From Fervidifonticultor sp964526945 (GTDB taxonomy: Bacteria; Sysuimicrobiota; Sysuimicrobiia; Sysuimicrobiales; Humicultoraceae), in the NCBI GenBank assembly GCA_964526945.1, contig CAZGNA010000036.1, forward strand, positions 1 through 19,671: a stretch of DNA of 19,671 bases, read 5' to 3'. Every line of letters starts with the position of its first letter. Within the stretch, counting starts at the first letter, position 1. The translations under genes and the position numbers were made by a program. Positions 7,348-14,567 of the stretch are shown piece by piece. The notes under the pieces are model-generated. The model did not search any database. It was not told the origin of the DNA and saw only the letters and a list, made by a program, of their open reading frames with translations.

Positions 7348-7797
7348 ATGGGTGAGCCCCACGCAGCCGCCCCGCCCGCCGAGGCGGTCCCGCTCCGTCC
7401 CGGCCTGTTCGTGGCCGGCGCGGACGGGGCGCTGAGCCTGGCGGGCAGCCGCTGCCCCCGGTGTGGGGCCTGCTACTTCCCGCCGCGGCTGGTCTGCGCC
7501 CGCTGCCTCCACGGGGCGCTCGAGACCGTGGCGCTGTCGCGGCAGGGGACCGTGTACACGTACACCGTCGTCCACCAGTCCACGCCGGAGTTTGCGACGC
7601 CCTACGTGCTGGCCTACGTCGACCTGCCCGACGGGGTGCGGGTGCTGGCGCCGCTGGTGGGCGTCGGGCCCGACGAGGTCGCGATCGGCCTGCCGGTGGA
7701 GCTGCGCGTCGAGCCGGTGCGGGTTGGCCCAGACGGCCGCCCGATCCTGGGCTGGCGGGGCCACCCGCGACGGGACGCGGAGGTGCGCCATGCCTGA
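7348..7797 (+). CDS. DUF35 zinc-ribbon/OB-fold protein, partner of the thiolase
   Basis: This 149-residue protein has the two-part DUF35 (YlxH/ChsH2-like) layout. A rubredoxin-like zinc ribbon carries Cys36, Cys39, Cys50 and Cys53 (CPRCGACYFPPRLVCARC), followed by an OB-fold domain from about residue 60 (GTVYTYTVVHQSTPEFATPYVLAYVDL ...VELRVEPVRVGPDGRPILGW). Such proteins act with an SCP2-type thiolase, a MaoC-like hydratase or HMG-CoA synthase and help position the CoA substrate; archaeal acetoacetyl-CoA thiolase and the benzoylsuccinyl-CoA thiolase BbsAB are examples. It overlaps the thiolase start by 8 nt, which supports complex formation. About 30 residues before the ribbon are low-complexity. 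Confidence 0.9.
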   Translation: MGEPHAAAPPAEAVPLRPGLFVAGADGALSLAGSRCPRCGACYFPPRLVCARCLHGALETVALSRQGTVYTYTVVHQSTPEFATPYVLAYVDLPDGVRVLAPLVGVGPDEVAIGLPVELRVEPVRVGPDGRPILGWRGHPRRDAEVRHA

Positions 7798-8932
7798 GGT
7801 GTGGATCGTCGGCGTGGGCATGACGAAGTTCGGCAAGCACCCGGACCGCACGGCCGTCGACCTCGGGGCGGAGGCCGTGCTGGAAGCGCTGGGCGATGCG
7901 GCCATCGACCCGCGGCGCGTCGAGGCGGCCTACTGCGGCCACGTGTTCCAGGGCATGGTCACGGGCCAGCGCGTGCTGGCGCAGGTCGGGCTGGCCGGCA
8001 TCCCGCTCACCAACGTCGAAGACGCCTGCAGCAGCGGCGCCGTGGCCATCCGGGAGGCGGCGTTGAGCATCCTGGCAGGCGCGCACGACGTGGTGCTGGC
8101 GATGGGCGTCGAGCACCTGACCAGCCGGTTCCGCGGCGCGCTCACCCCCGGCGAGGACGACGTCGAGGCGGCCCTGGGCCTGACCATGCCCGCGGTCTAC
8201 GCCATGCGGGCGCGCCGGCACATGGCCGAGTACGGCACGACGCGCCGGCAGATCGCGCTGGTCTCGGTCAAGAACAAGCACCACGCCAGCCTGAATCCCG
8301 CCGCACAGTTCCAGGCCGCGGTCACCCTGGCCGAGGTGCTGGCCGCGCGGCCCATCGCCGATCCCCTGGGCCTGCTGGACTGCTCACCCGTCAGCGACGG
8401 GGCAGCCGCGGCGATCCTCTGCAGCGGTCGGGTAGTCGGCCAGCTCGGGCGGGCTCGTGCGGTGCGCCTGCGGGCCGCCGCGCTGCGCAGCGGCGAGGTC
8501 GAGGCGGCCCCCGGCTCGATGGCCTTCGAGGAACTCACGGCCCGCACCGCCCGCGCCGCCTACGAGCAGGCGGGCCTCGGTCCCGAGGAGATCGACTTCG
8601 CCGAGGTGCACGACTGCTTCTCGATCGCCGAGATCCTGCGGGTCGAAGGCCTCGGGCTGTGGCCGCCCGGCGCGTACCCCGCGGCGCTGGAACGCGGGGA
8701 AGCCTCCTTGGGCGGACGGCGGCCGATCAACCCCAGCGGCGGCCTGCTGGGCAAGGGGCACCCGCTGGGCGCCACCGGCGTGGCCCAGGTGGTCGAGCTC
8801 ACCCGCCAGCTGCGCGGCGAGGCCGGCGCACGCCAGATCGCCGGCGCGCGCGTGGGTCTGGCCCACTGCCGGGGCGGCAAGGCGGCCGGCGTGGAAGGCG
8901 CGGCCTGCACCGTGCTGATCGCCGCGGCGTAA
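7790..8932 (+). CDS. SCP2-type thiolase (acetyl-CoA acetyltransferase-like)
   Basis: This 380-residue thiolase-fold enzyme probably cleaves a 3-oxoacyl-CoA with CoA or catalyses the reverse condensation. The nucleophilic Cys is Cys80 in VEDACSSGAVAI, the SCP2-type context. His274 lies in AEVHDCFSIAEI, and His324 in NPSGGLLGKGHPLGATG is the second catalytic His. A Cys near the end (Cys360, AHCRGGKAAG) may play the acid/base role. The first strand is EVWIVGVGMTKFGK. It overlaps the DUF35 gene and has GGAGG at 7779-7783, so the two probably form one complex, as in BbsA/BbsB. Possible roles are the last beta-oxidation step after ring opening or cleavage of an aromatic side chain; the sequence does not decide between them. 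Confidence 0.92.
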   Translation: MPEVWIVGVGMTKFGKHPDRTAVDLGAEAVLEALGDAAIDPRRVEAAYCGHVFQGMVTGQRVLAQVGLAGIPLTNVEDACSSGAVAIREAALSILAGAHDVVLAMGVEHLTSRFRGALTPGEDDVEAALGLTMPAVYAMRARRHMAEYGTTRRQIALVSVKNKHHASLNPAAQFQAAVTLAEVLAARPIADPLGLLDCSPVSDGAAAAILCSGRVVGQLGRARAVRLRAAALRSGEVEAAPGSMAFEELTARTARAAYEQAGLGPEEIDFAEVHDCFSIAEILRVEGLGLWPPGAYPAALERGEASLGGRRPINPSGGLLGKGHPLGATGVAQVVELTRQLRGEAGARQIAGARVGLAHCRGGKAAGVEGAACTVLIAAA

Positions 8933-9046
8933 CGGCCGCGGTCGTCGCACGGCAAACCGCGGAGGCCGACACGGAGGTCCGGGGTGCTGGAGGTCCCGCG
9001 CTGGCGCGCAGGGCCTCCGGCAGCCCGGCGGGGAGGAGGGAACCGG

Positions 9047-10216
9047 ATGACCCAGGCGCTGGAGCGGCGCTCCCCGGTGGCGTCGCTGGCAGGCGAGCAG
9101 ATCCCCGTGCGCTGCGTGCTGATGCGCGGAGGCACCAGCAAGGCCGTGTTCCTGCGGGCCTCGGATCTCCCGGCCGACCCTGCGCTGCGCGACCGCCTGA
9201 TCCTGGCCCTGTTCGGGAGCCCCGATCCGCGCCAGATCGACGGGCTGGGCGGCGCCGACATCCTGACCAGCAAGGTGGCGATCATCGGCCCGCCGACGCG
9301 CCCCGATGCCGACGTCACCTACACGTTCGGCCAGGTCAGCATCACCGAGCCGGTGATCGACTACGACATCAACTGCGGCAACATCTCGGCGGCCGTGGGG
9401 GTCTATGCCATCGAGGAAGGCTTCGTGCGGCCGGTCGAGCCCCTGACCGCCGTGCGCGTGTACAACACCAACACCGACAAGGTGTACACGGCGCTGGTCC
9501 CGGTACGCGGCCACCGCCCGGCGGTGGAGGGCGACTGCGTCATCGACGGCGTGCCCGGCAGCGGCGCGGAGATCCTGCTCGACTTCGCGACGGCGGCCGG
9601 CGCCACGACCGGCCGGTTCCTGCCCACCGGACAGGTGCGCGACGTCCTGGAGGTGGCCGGAGTGGGTCGGCTCGAGGTCACCATCGTCGATGTGGCCAAC
9701 CTCTGCGTCTTCTTCCCGGCGGCCGCGGTCGGCATGCGCGGGACCGAGGGGCCCGGCGACTTCACGGCCGGCATGCTGCAGGCGATGGTGGCGGTCAAAG
9801 AGGCCGCCGCCGAGCGGCTGGGCCTCAGCCGTGACGGGCTGGTACCCCTGCCCGTCGCCGTGGCCCCGCCGGCGGCCTTCACCACGTTCCAGGGTGCGCC
9901 CATCGACGCCGGGGCGGTCGACCTCCTGGTCCGCCTGGCCGGGGGCAGGCCGCCGGTGCTGCACAAGGCGTTCCCGGGCACCGCGGCCGCCTGCGCGGCT
10001 GTCGCCGCGGTCCTGCCAGGCAGCGTGCCCGGGGCGCTCGCCCGAACGCGTGGGGACGGCCGGATAGTGCTTGGGCACCCCAGCGGTCTCATGCATGTGG
10101 CGGCGGAACTGCGCCACGACCCCAACGGGGGGTGGCAGGTGGTGCGGGCCGCCTATGCCAGGACCGCCCGCCGGATCATGGAGGGGTACGCCTTCGTGCG
10201 GCGCGATCGGCTCTGA
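9047..10216 (+). CDS. PrpF-family cis/trans isomerase or tautomerase
   Basis: This 389-residue protein belongs to the PrpF family (2-methylaconitate cis-trans isomerase, 4-oxalomesaconate tautomerase GalD, 3-methylitaconate isomerase). It has MRGGTSKAVF (residues 26-35), the Lys in ILTSKVAII (Lys76) and the Cys in DYDINCGNIS (Cys110). The Lys-Cys spacing of 34 equals the Lys73/Cys107 pair of Shewanella PrpF. The C-terminal GHPSGLMHV and ARTARRIMEGYAFV are also family features. The start ATG 9047 follows GGAGGAGG at 9032-9039; an upstream in-frame GTG at 8984 has no such site. No methylcitrate genes are nearby, so the substrate is more likely an unsaturated di- or tricarboxylate from aromatic or branched-chain degradation. 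Confidence 0.9.
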   Translation: MTQALERRSPVASLAGEQIPVRCVLMRGGTSKAVFLRASDLPADPALRDRLILALFGSPDPRQIDGLGGADILTSKVAIIGPPTRPDADVTYTFGQVSITEPVIDYDINCGNISAAVGVYAIEEGFVRPVEPLTAVRVYNTNTDKVYTALVPVRGHRPAVEGDCVIDGVPGSGAEILLDFATAAGATTGRFLPTGQVRDVLEVAGVGRLEVTIVDVANLCVFFPAAAVGMRGTEGPGDFTAGMLQAMVAVKEAAAERLGLSRDGLVPLPVAVAPPAAFTTFQGAPIDAGAVDLLVRLAGGRPPVLHKAFPGTAAACAAVAAVLPGSVPGALARTRGDGRIVLGHPSGLMHVAAELRHDPNGGWQVVRAAYARTARRIMEGYAFVRRDRL

Positions 10217-10251
10217 CAAGCGCGGACAAAATGACAAAGACAGGCAAAAAA

Positions 10252-10276
10252 ATCGGTTCCTCACCCGATGGCTTTT
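10252..10276 (+). terminator. Possible weak intrinsic terminator after the PrpF-family gene
   Basis: A run of A residues, then ATCGG (10252-10256), an 8-nt loop, CCGAT (10265-10269) and, after GGC, TTTT (10273-10276). The 5-bp stem is short and the T-run is separated from it, so this is weak. It is nevertheless the only stem plus T-tract I see in this GC-rich window, and it lies where one transcription unit should end and the reductase operon begin. Confidence 0.28.
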
Positions 10277-10294
10277 GACTGACCGGTCAGTTAA
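10275..10294 (+). promoter_or_regulatory. TetR-type palindromic operator upstream of the reductase operon
   Basis: TTGACTGACCGGTCAGTTAA is a 20-bp palindrome with one mismatched pair. Its core ACTGACCGGTCAGT (10278-10291) is perfect. The TGACCGGTCA centre is the kind of site bound by TetR regulators of fatty-acid and aromatic CoA catabolism. It sits in the most A+T-rich spot of the window, 128 nt before the first reductase gene. TTGACT at 10275-10280 could serve as a -35 element, but I see no convincing -10 at normal spacing. The TetR proteins encoded at 120 and 16869 are the obvious candidate ligands; which one binds is not known. Confidence 0.7.
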
Positions 10295-10422
10295 TAGAAG
10301 CCCAGATAGCCGGCATGGGTTAGGAGGTCCGGGGGTCGGTACGGCGCGCTGGAGGGGGCGGCAGACAAGGCGTCAGGCGCAGGCGGCAGGCACAGGCAGC
10401 AGCCACAAGGGGATGGGGCCTG

Positions 10423-11583
10423 ATGGGAGAGTTGGAACGCATCGTCGATGACTGCCGGGCACTGGTCGAGGATCCAAGCTACCCCGCGGTCCGCCGGTGG
10501 CTGGCAGACCACCCCGGGGGCAAGGTCCTGGGCCACTTCCAGGTCTACTTCCCGGAGGAGCTGGCCCACGCCGCCGGCATGCTGCCCGTCAAGATCATGG
10601 GCGCCGGCAGCACGGTCCAGATCCGGCAGGCCGACGCGCGCATCGCGGCGTTCGTCTGCTCCATCGTCCGGTCCTCCCTCGAACTGGCCCTCTCGGGCCG
10701 CCTGGACTTCCTGTCGCTGTTCGTGATCCCCTCGATCTGCGACGCGGTCCGCAACGCCTGCGGGGTGTGGGTGCGCAACTTCCCGCAGTTCCCGACCCGG
10801 GTGCTCTACTTCCCGCAAAACGCCGCCTCGGCTCACGCCGTCGACTACCTGGCCGGCGAGTACGCGCGCCTGGTGCGGCTGATCGAGGAGACGGCCGGAC
10901 AGCCCGTGACCGCAGAGCGCCTGGCGGCCAGCATCGCGGTGTTCAACGAGAACCGGCGGCTGCTGCGCGAGCTGTACCGCATCAAGCGCGAGACGCCCTG
11001 GCTGCTCTCGGCGCTGGAAGCCTACGTCCTGACGCGCGCCGGCGGGGTCATGCCGCGGGAGGAGCACAACGCGCTGCTGCGCCGTGTCCTGGAGCTGGTC
11101 GGGCAGCGGCCGGCGAAGCGGCAGGACCGGATCCGCGTGGTCTTCGAGGGGGGGTACTGTGAGCAGCCGCCGCTGGACATGCTGGCGGTGATCCAGGACG
11201 CCTGCTACATCGTCGACGACGACCTGCTGATCGGGCTGCGGTGGCTGGTCGACGACGTCGCCACCGACGGGGACCCGCTGGCCAACCTGGCCTGGGCCTA
11301 CCTCAACGCCTCCAGCTACAGCCCCGTGCAGCACGACCCCCGCAAGCCCAAGGCCGAGATGCTGCTGCGCCGCCTGCGCGAGTCCGGTGCCGACGCCGCC
11401 ATCGTGGCCGCGCCCAAGATGTGCGAGCCCGGGCTGGAAGAGCAGGTCCACTACACCCGGGCGCTGGAGGCGGCGGGGATCCCCTACCTGGTGCTGGAGT
11501 TCGAGGAGACGATGACGACCTTCGAGCAGGTCGGCATCCAGGTCGAGACGTTCGCCGAGTCGCTGCTCTTCGAGTTCGCATGA
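10423..11583 (+). CDS. bcrC: Benzoyl-CoA reductase subunit C (BcrC/BadD/BzdN-like)
   Basis: This 386-residue subunit belongs to the 2-hydroxyacyl-CoA dehydratase/benzoyl-CoA reductase superfamily and, with BcrB, forms the ring-reducing component that holds iron-sulfur clusters. Segments I recognise from benzoyl-CoA reductases are AGMLPVKIMGAG, FVCSIVRSSLELAL, IPSICDAVRNACGVW, ASIAVFNENRRLLRELY, PREEHNALL and YCEQPPLDMLAVIQDACYIVDDD. Candidate cluster ligands are Cys79, Cys106, Cys246 and Cys334 (the last in APKMCEPG). The length equals Thauera/Rhodopseudomonas BcrC/BadD. It is more like these than like 2-hydroxyglutaryl-CoA dehydratase subunits, although that alternative cannot be fully excluded without alignment. 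ATG 10423 has only a modest ribosome site (AAGGGG near 10407). It opens the operon 128 nt after the palindrome. Confidence 0.92.
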   Translation: MGELERIVDDCRALVEDPSYPAVRRWLADHPGGKVLGHFQVYFPEELAHAAGMLPVKIMGAGSTVQIRQADARIAAFVCSIVRSSLELALSGRLDFLSLFVIPSICDAVRNACGVWVRNFPQFPTRVLYFPQNAASAHAVDYLAGEYARLVRLIEETAGQPVTAERLAASIAVFNENRRLLRELYRIKRETPWLLSALEAYVLTRAGGVMPREEHNALLRRVLELVGQRPAKRQDRIRVVFEGGYCEQPPLDMLAVIQDACYIVDDDLLIGLRWLVDDVATDGDPLANLAWAYLNASSYSPVQHDPRKPKAEMLLRRLRESGADAAIVAAPKMCEPGLEEQVHYTRALEAAGIPYLVLEFEETMTTFEQVGIQVETFAESLLFEFA

Positions 11584-11594
11584 CGCGCACGCCC

Positions 11595-11601
11595 AAGGAG
11601 G
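11595..11601 (+). promoter_or_regulatory. Consensus Shine-Dalgarno site for the BcrB-like gene
   Basis: AAGGAGG lies 7 nt before ATG 11609 in the 25-nt gap between the C and B subunit genes. It settles the start of the B subunit. Confidence 0.65.
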
Positions 11602-11608
11602 CCCGACG

Positions 11609-12898
11609 ATGACCGCGCAGGCGCAGGACCTGGTGGGCGCCACCCGCAAGGAGAGCCGACGGTTGTTCGACAGCTGGTGGCAGGAGATGACGGCGGCCGC
11701 CGGCGACGGCCGGCCCACCGCCTACGTCTTCGTCATGGGCTCGTTCAACGAGCTCCTGCGGGTCTTCGACTTCGTGATCAACTTCCCGGAGATCACCGCG
11801 TTGCAGACCGCCGTGCGCGGGCAGTCGATGGCCTACCTGCAGGCCGCCGAGGACTACGGCTTCTCGCCGGACATCTGCGGCTACGTCAAGGTCGACGTCG
11901 GCCTGCAGCTCAAGGGCGGCGAGCATCCCCACGGCCGCGTGCCGCGGCCGGCCCTGGCCCTGGCCACCAACATGTGCAACACCTACGTCAAGTGGGCGGA
12001 GTTCTGGGAGCACCACTACGGGTGCCCGGTGTTCGTGCTGGACCTGCCCGCCTGGCGCGGTGCCGGGGCAGCCCCCGATCCTGCCGACCCCGCCTTCGCA
12101 CGCGACCGTCGCTACGTGGAAGGGCAGCTGCGCGAGCTGATCGCGCTGTGCGAGCGCATCACCGGCCGGCGCTTCGACATCGACCGGCTGCGGGAGAGCA
12201 TGGCGGAGACCAACCGCATGGCCGCCGTCTACCACGAGGTGCTGGCCCTCAACCGCCACCGGCCGGCGCCGTTCAACGCCGCCCGCGAGGGCATCACCTA
12301 CCAGGGCATCGCCAACCTCTACCGGGGCACGCCGGAGGGCACCCGGTTCTTCGCCCTGGCCCGGGACGAGCTGCGGGAGCGAATCCGGTTGGGCCTGGGC
12401 ACGGTGCCCGACGAGAAGTTTCGGCTCTTGCTGGCGGGCACCGCCTGCTACACCCACTTCAAGCGGTTCGTCGAGCTGTTCGAGTCGTGGGGCGGCGTGT
12501 TCGTGCTCAGCACCTACATGATCTTCGCCGGCGGCGGCTTCGTGCCGGGCTTCGGCTACGACCTGGCCCGGCCGCTGGAGAGCCTGGCCGAGCAGATGCT
12601 CCAGGCGGCCTGGTGGGGTTTCACCGGCTCGATGTTCTACCCCCAGGAGTGGCTGGCGAACGCGGTGCGGGACTGGGGCGTGGACGGTATCTGCCTCCAC
12701 GGGGTGAAGTCCTGCCGGACCACCTCCACGGGCCTGCCCGACGTGCGCGAGTGGCTGCGCACCCAGCGCGACGTGCCGGGGCTGTTCATCCAGTCCGACC
12801 TGGTCGACGCCCGGCTGTGGTCGGACGCACAGATCAAGAACCGCGTCGATGCATTCTTCGAGGCGCTGGCTGCCCGCAAGGCCGGCGCGGGGAGGTGA
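11609..12898 (+). CDS. bcrB: Benzoyl-CoA reductase subunit B (BcrB/BadE/BzdO-like)
   Basis: This 429-residue partner of BcrC belongs to the same superfamily. Diagnostic segments include DICGYVKVDVGLQ, ALATNMCNTYVKWAEFWEHHY, FNAAREGITYQGIANLYRGT, ACYTHFKRFVELFESWGGVFV, and near the C-terminus LHGVKSCRTTSTGLPD. Conserved Cys90, Cys123 and Cys369 are the likely ligands of a 4Fe-4S cluster at the active site. The length matches known BcrB/BadE. Together with BcrC it should bind the aromatic CoA ester and receive electrons from the activase, performing two-electron ring reduction. The gene lies 25 nt after bcrC and ends 5 nt before the BcrA-like start, so the operon is compact. The substrate could be benzoyl-CoA or a substituted analogue. 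Confidence 0.93.
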   Translation: MTAQAQDLVGATRKESRRLFDSWWQEMTAAAGDGRPTAYVFVMGSFNELLRVFDFVINFPEITALQTAVRGQSMAYLQAAEDYGFSPDICGYVKVDVGLQLKGGEHPHGRVPRPALALATNMCNTYVKWAEFWEHHYGCPVFVLDLPAWRGAGAAPDPADPAFARDRRYVEGQLRELIALCERITGRRFDIDRLRESMAETNRMAAVYHEVLALNRHRPAPFNAAREGITYQGIANLYRGTPEGTRFFALARDELRERIRLGLGTVPDEKFRLLLAGTACYTHFKRFVELFESWGGVFVLSTYMIFAGGGFVPGFGYDLARPLESLAEQMLQAAWWGFTGSMFYPQEWLANAVRDWGVDGICLHGVKSCRTTSTGLPDVREWLRTQRDVPGLFIQSDLVDARLWSDAQIKNRVDAFFEALAARKAGAGR

Positions 12899-12903
12899 GG
12901 AGC

Positions 12904-13743
12904 GTGACCGTGGTCGCCGGGGTCGACGTGGGGTCCACGCAGACCAAGGCGGTCATCCTGCACCCGGAGCGACGCATCCTGGGCCGGGCCATCGTGGACA
13001 CCGGCGCCCGCCTGACCGACGCCGCCCGGCAGGCGTTCCAGCTGGCCCTGGAGGACGCCGACGTCAGCGAGCGCACCGTGGCCTACATCGTGGGCACCGG
13101 GTACGGCCGCTTTCGGGTCGAGTTCGGGCACACCCAGGTCACCGAGATCTCCTGCCATGCCCGGGGCGCGGTCTTCCTCTTCCCCAACACGCGCACGGTC
13201 CTCGACATCGGGGGCCAGGACACCAAGGCGATCCGCGTGGGCCCCGACGGGCAGGTGCTGGACTTCTGCATGAACGACAAGTGCTCGGCCGGGACGGGTC
13301 GGTTCCTGGGCGCCGCCTCGGCCGCCCTGGAGCTGCCTCTGGGTGAGCTGGGGCCCCTGGCCCTCACCGCGCGCCACCCGGTGGCGATCACCAACACCTG
13401 CACCGTGTTCGCCGAGTCCGAGATCCTGGGCTGGCTGGCGCGCGGCCGGAGGGTCGAGGACGTGCTGATGGGCGTCCATGCCGCCATCGCCTCCCGCAGC
13501 ATCTCGCTGGTCCGCCGCGTGGGCATCGAGCCCGAGCTCACCTTCACCGGCGGGGTCGCGCGCAACGTGGCCATGGTGAAGCTCATCGGCGAGCTGGTCG
13601 GCGGGCCGGTGAACGTGAGCGAGGAGTCGCACTTCTGCGGGGCGATCGGCGCCGCGCTGTTCGCGCTGGACCACGTGCTGGGTGGCGGCGCGCAGGCCCC
13701 CTCGGGCGTCGCCGCCGCGGTCGCGGGAGGGGAGACGCCATGA
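12904..13743 (+). CDS. bcrA: Benzoyl-CoA reductase activase subunit A (BcrA/BadF/BzdP-like)
   Basis: This 279-residue ASKHA-fold ATPase, a BadF/BadG/HgdC activator, couples ATP hydrolysis to electron transfer into the BC component. Visible motifs are phosphate-1 GVDVGSTQTK (residues 6-15), VLDIGGQDTKAI, NDKCSAGTGRFL and TCTVFAESEI, and the adenosine motif FTGGVARN. Cys127 and Cys166 fall at exactly the positions of the cluster-bridging cysteines of Acidaminococcus HgdC. At 279 aa it lacks the extra ~150 residues of Thauera BcrA and Rhodopseudomonas BadF (about 437 aa), which resembles the Azoarcus Bzd/Mbr subclass as I remember it. The start is GTG 12904 behind GGAGG (12891-12895); the frame is open far upstream, but that part is a shadow of bcrB. 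Its stop overlaps the next gene by ATGA. Confidence 0.92.
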   Translation: MTVVAGVDVGSTQTKAVILHPERRILGRAIVDTGARLTDAARQAFQLALEDADVSERTVAYIVGTGYGRFRVEFGHTQVTEISCHARGAVFLFPNTRTVLDIGGQDTKAIRVGPDGQVLDFCMNDKCSAGTGRFLGAASAALELPLGELGPLALTARHPVAITNTCTVFAESEILGWLARGRRVEDVLMGVHAAIASRSISLVRRVGIEPELTFTGGVARNVAMVKLIGELVGGPVNVSEESHFCGAIGAALFALDHVLGGGAQAPSGVAAAVAGGETP

Positions 13744-14549
13744 CGCTGGTCGCGGGCATCGACGCCGGCGCGTCGTACACCAAGGTCGTCCTGGCCAACG
13801 GCGCGGGGGCCATCGCCGGCCGCGCCATCGTCCCCAGCGGCTTCAACTTCGCCCGGGCCGCCGAGCGGGCGCTGGACGCCGCTGTCGCGGCGGCGGGATG
13901 CCGGCGCGAGGACGTGGCCTACGTCGCGGCCACCGGGTACGGCCGGCACATGGTGCCGCTGCGCGACGTGGCGGTCACCGACCTCACGGCCCACGCCTGG
14001 GCGATCCACGGGCTCTACCCCGACGTGCGGACCGTGCTGGACATCGGCGGGCAGAATGTCAAGGCCATCCGCCTCGACGAGCGGGGCCGCGTCAAGACCT
14101 TCCGCCTCAACGACAAGTGCGCGGCCGGGAGCGGGGCTTTCCTGGAGAAGACCGTGCGGTACATGGGCTTCGAGCCCGGCGCCATCGCGACCCTGGCCGA
14201 GGCCGCCCGGGAGCCCGCCGTGGTCTCCAGCATCTGCGCCGTCTTCGCCGAGTCCGAGGTCATCAACCACCTGGTCTCGGGCCGCAGCCCCGAGGACGTC
14301 TGCGCCGGCGCCCTGGTGGCGCTGGCCGAGCGCGCGGCGCAGCTGGTCAAGCGGCTGCGGGCCGAGCCGGCGTATGCGCTCACCGGCGGGCTCACCCGCG
14401 TGCCCCTGATGCAGCGCGCCCTGGAACAGACGCTGCGGGTGCCGTTCCGGGTGCCGCCCGACGAGCTGGGCGTCTACGCCGGCGCGCTGGGCGCGGCGCG
14501 GCTGGCCGCGGAGCGGCTGCGCCGGGTGCGCGAGCGCGCGTCCGTCTGA
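13740..14549 (+). CDS. bcrD: Benzoyl-CoA reductase activase subunit D (BcrD/BadG/BzdQ-like)
   Basis: This is the second ASKHA activase subunit, 269 residues, paralogous to the preceding one. Motifs are GIDAGASYTKVVL (residues 6-18), AATGYGRHMVPL, VLDIGGQNVKAI, NDKCAAGSGAFLEK with Cys127, SSICAVFAESEV with Cys166, and ALTGGLTRVPLMQ. The two subunits should form a heterodimer holding one 4Fe-4S cluster between their cysteines and passing low-potential electrons from ferredoxin to BcrBC. ATG 13740 overlaps the BcrA stop by four bases, a common way to keep subunits at 1:1. The C-B-A-D order matches bcrCBAD, badDEFG and bzdNOPQ. No ferredoxin gene follows or precedes it here. Confidence 0.92.
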   Translation: MTLVAGIDAGASYTKVVLANGAGAIAGRAIVPSGFNFARAAERALDAAVAAAGCRREDVAYVAATGYGRHMVPLRDVAVTDLTAHAWAIHGLYPDVRTVLDIGGQNVKAIRLDERGRVKTFRLNDKCAAGSGAFLEKTVRYMGFEPGAIATLAEAAREPAVVSSICAVFAESEVINHLVSGRSPEDVCAGALVALAERAAQLVKRLRAEPAYALTGGLTRVPLMQRALEQTLRVPFRVPPDELGVYAGALGAARLAAERLRRVRERASV

Positions 14550-14567
14550 CCCGCGGGAGGGGTCCCC

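Noticed and set aside
8936..8962. CCGCGGT/ACCGCGG inverted repeat just after the thiolase stop
   Set aside because: A 7-bp GC-only stem with a 13-nt loop and no T-run is easily produced by chance in this composition; not strong enough to call a terminator.
10315..10323. A two-codon frame (ATG GGT TAG) followed by an AGGAGGT motif in the reductase leader
   Set aside because: Too short to argue for function. The AGGAGGT at 10322-10328 has no ATG or GTG at a suitable distance, so it is probably incidental.
11677..12903. An upstream extension of the BcrA-like frame, giving a 688-residue protein
   Set aside because: The extension is bcrB read in another frame. Recognisable BcrA sequence begins only at GTG 12904, which has its own ribosome site.
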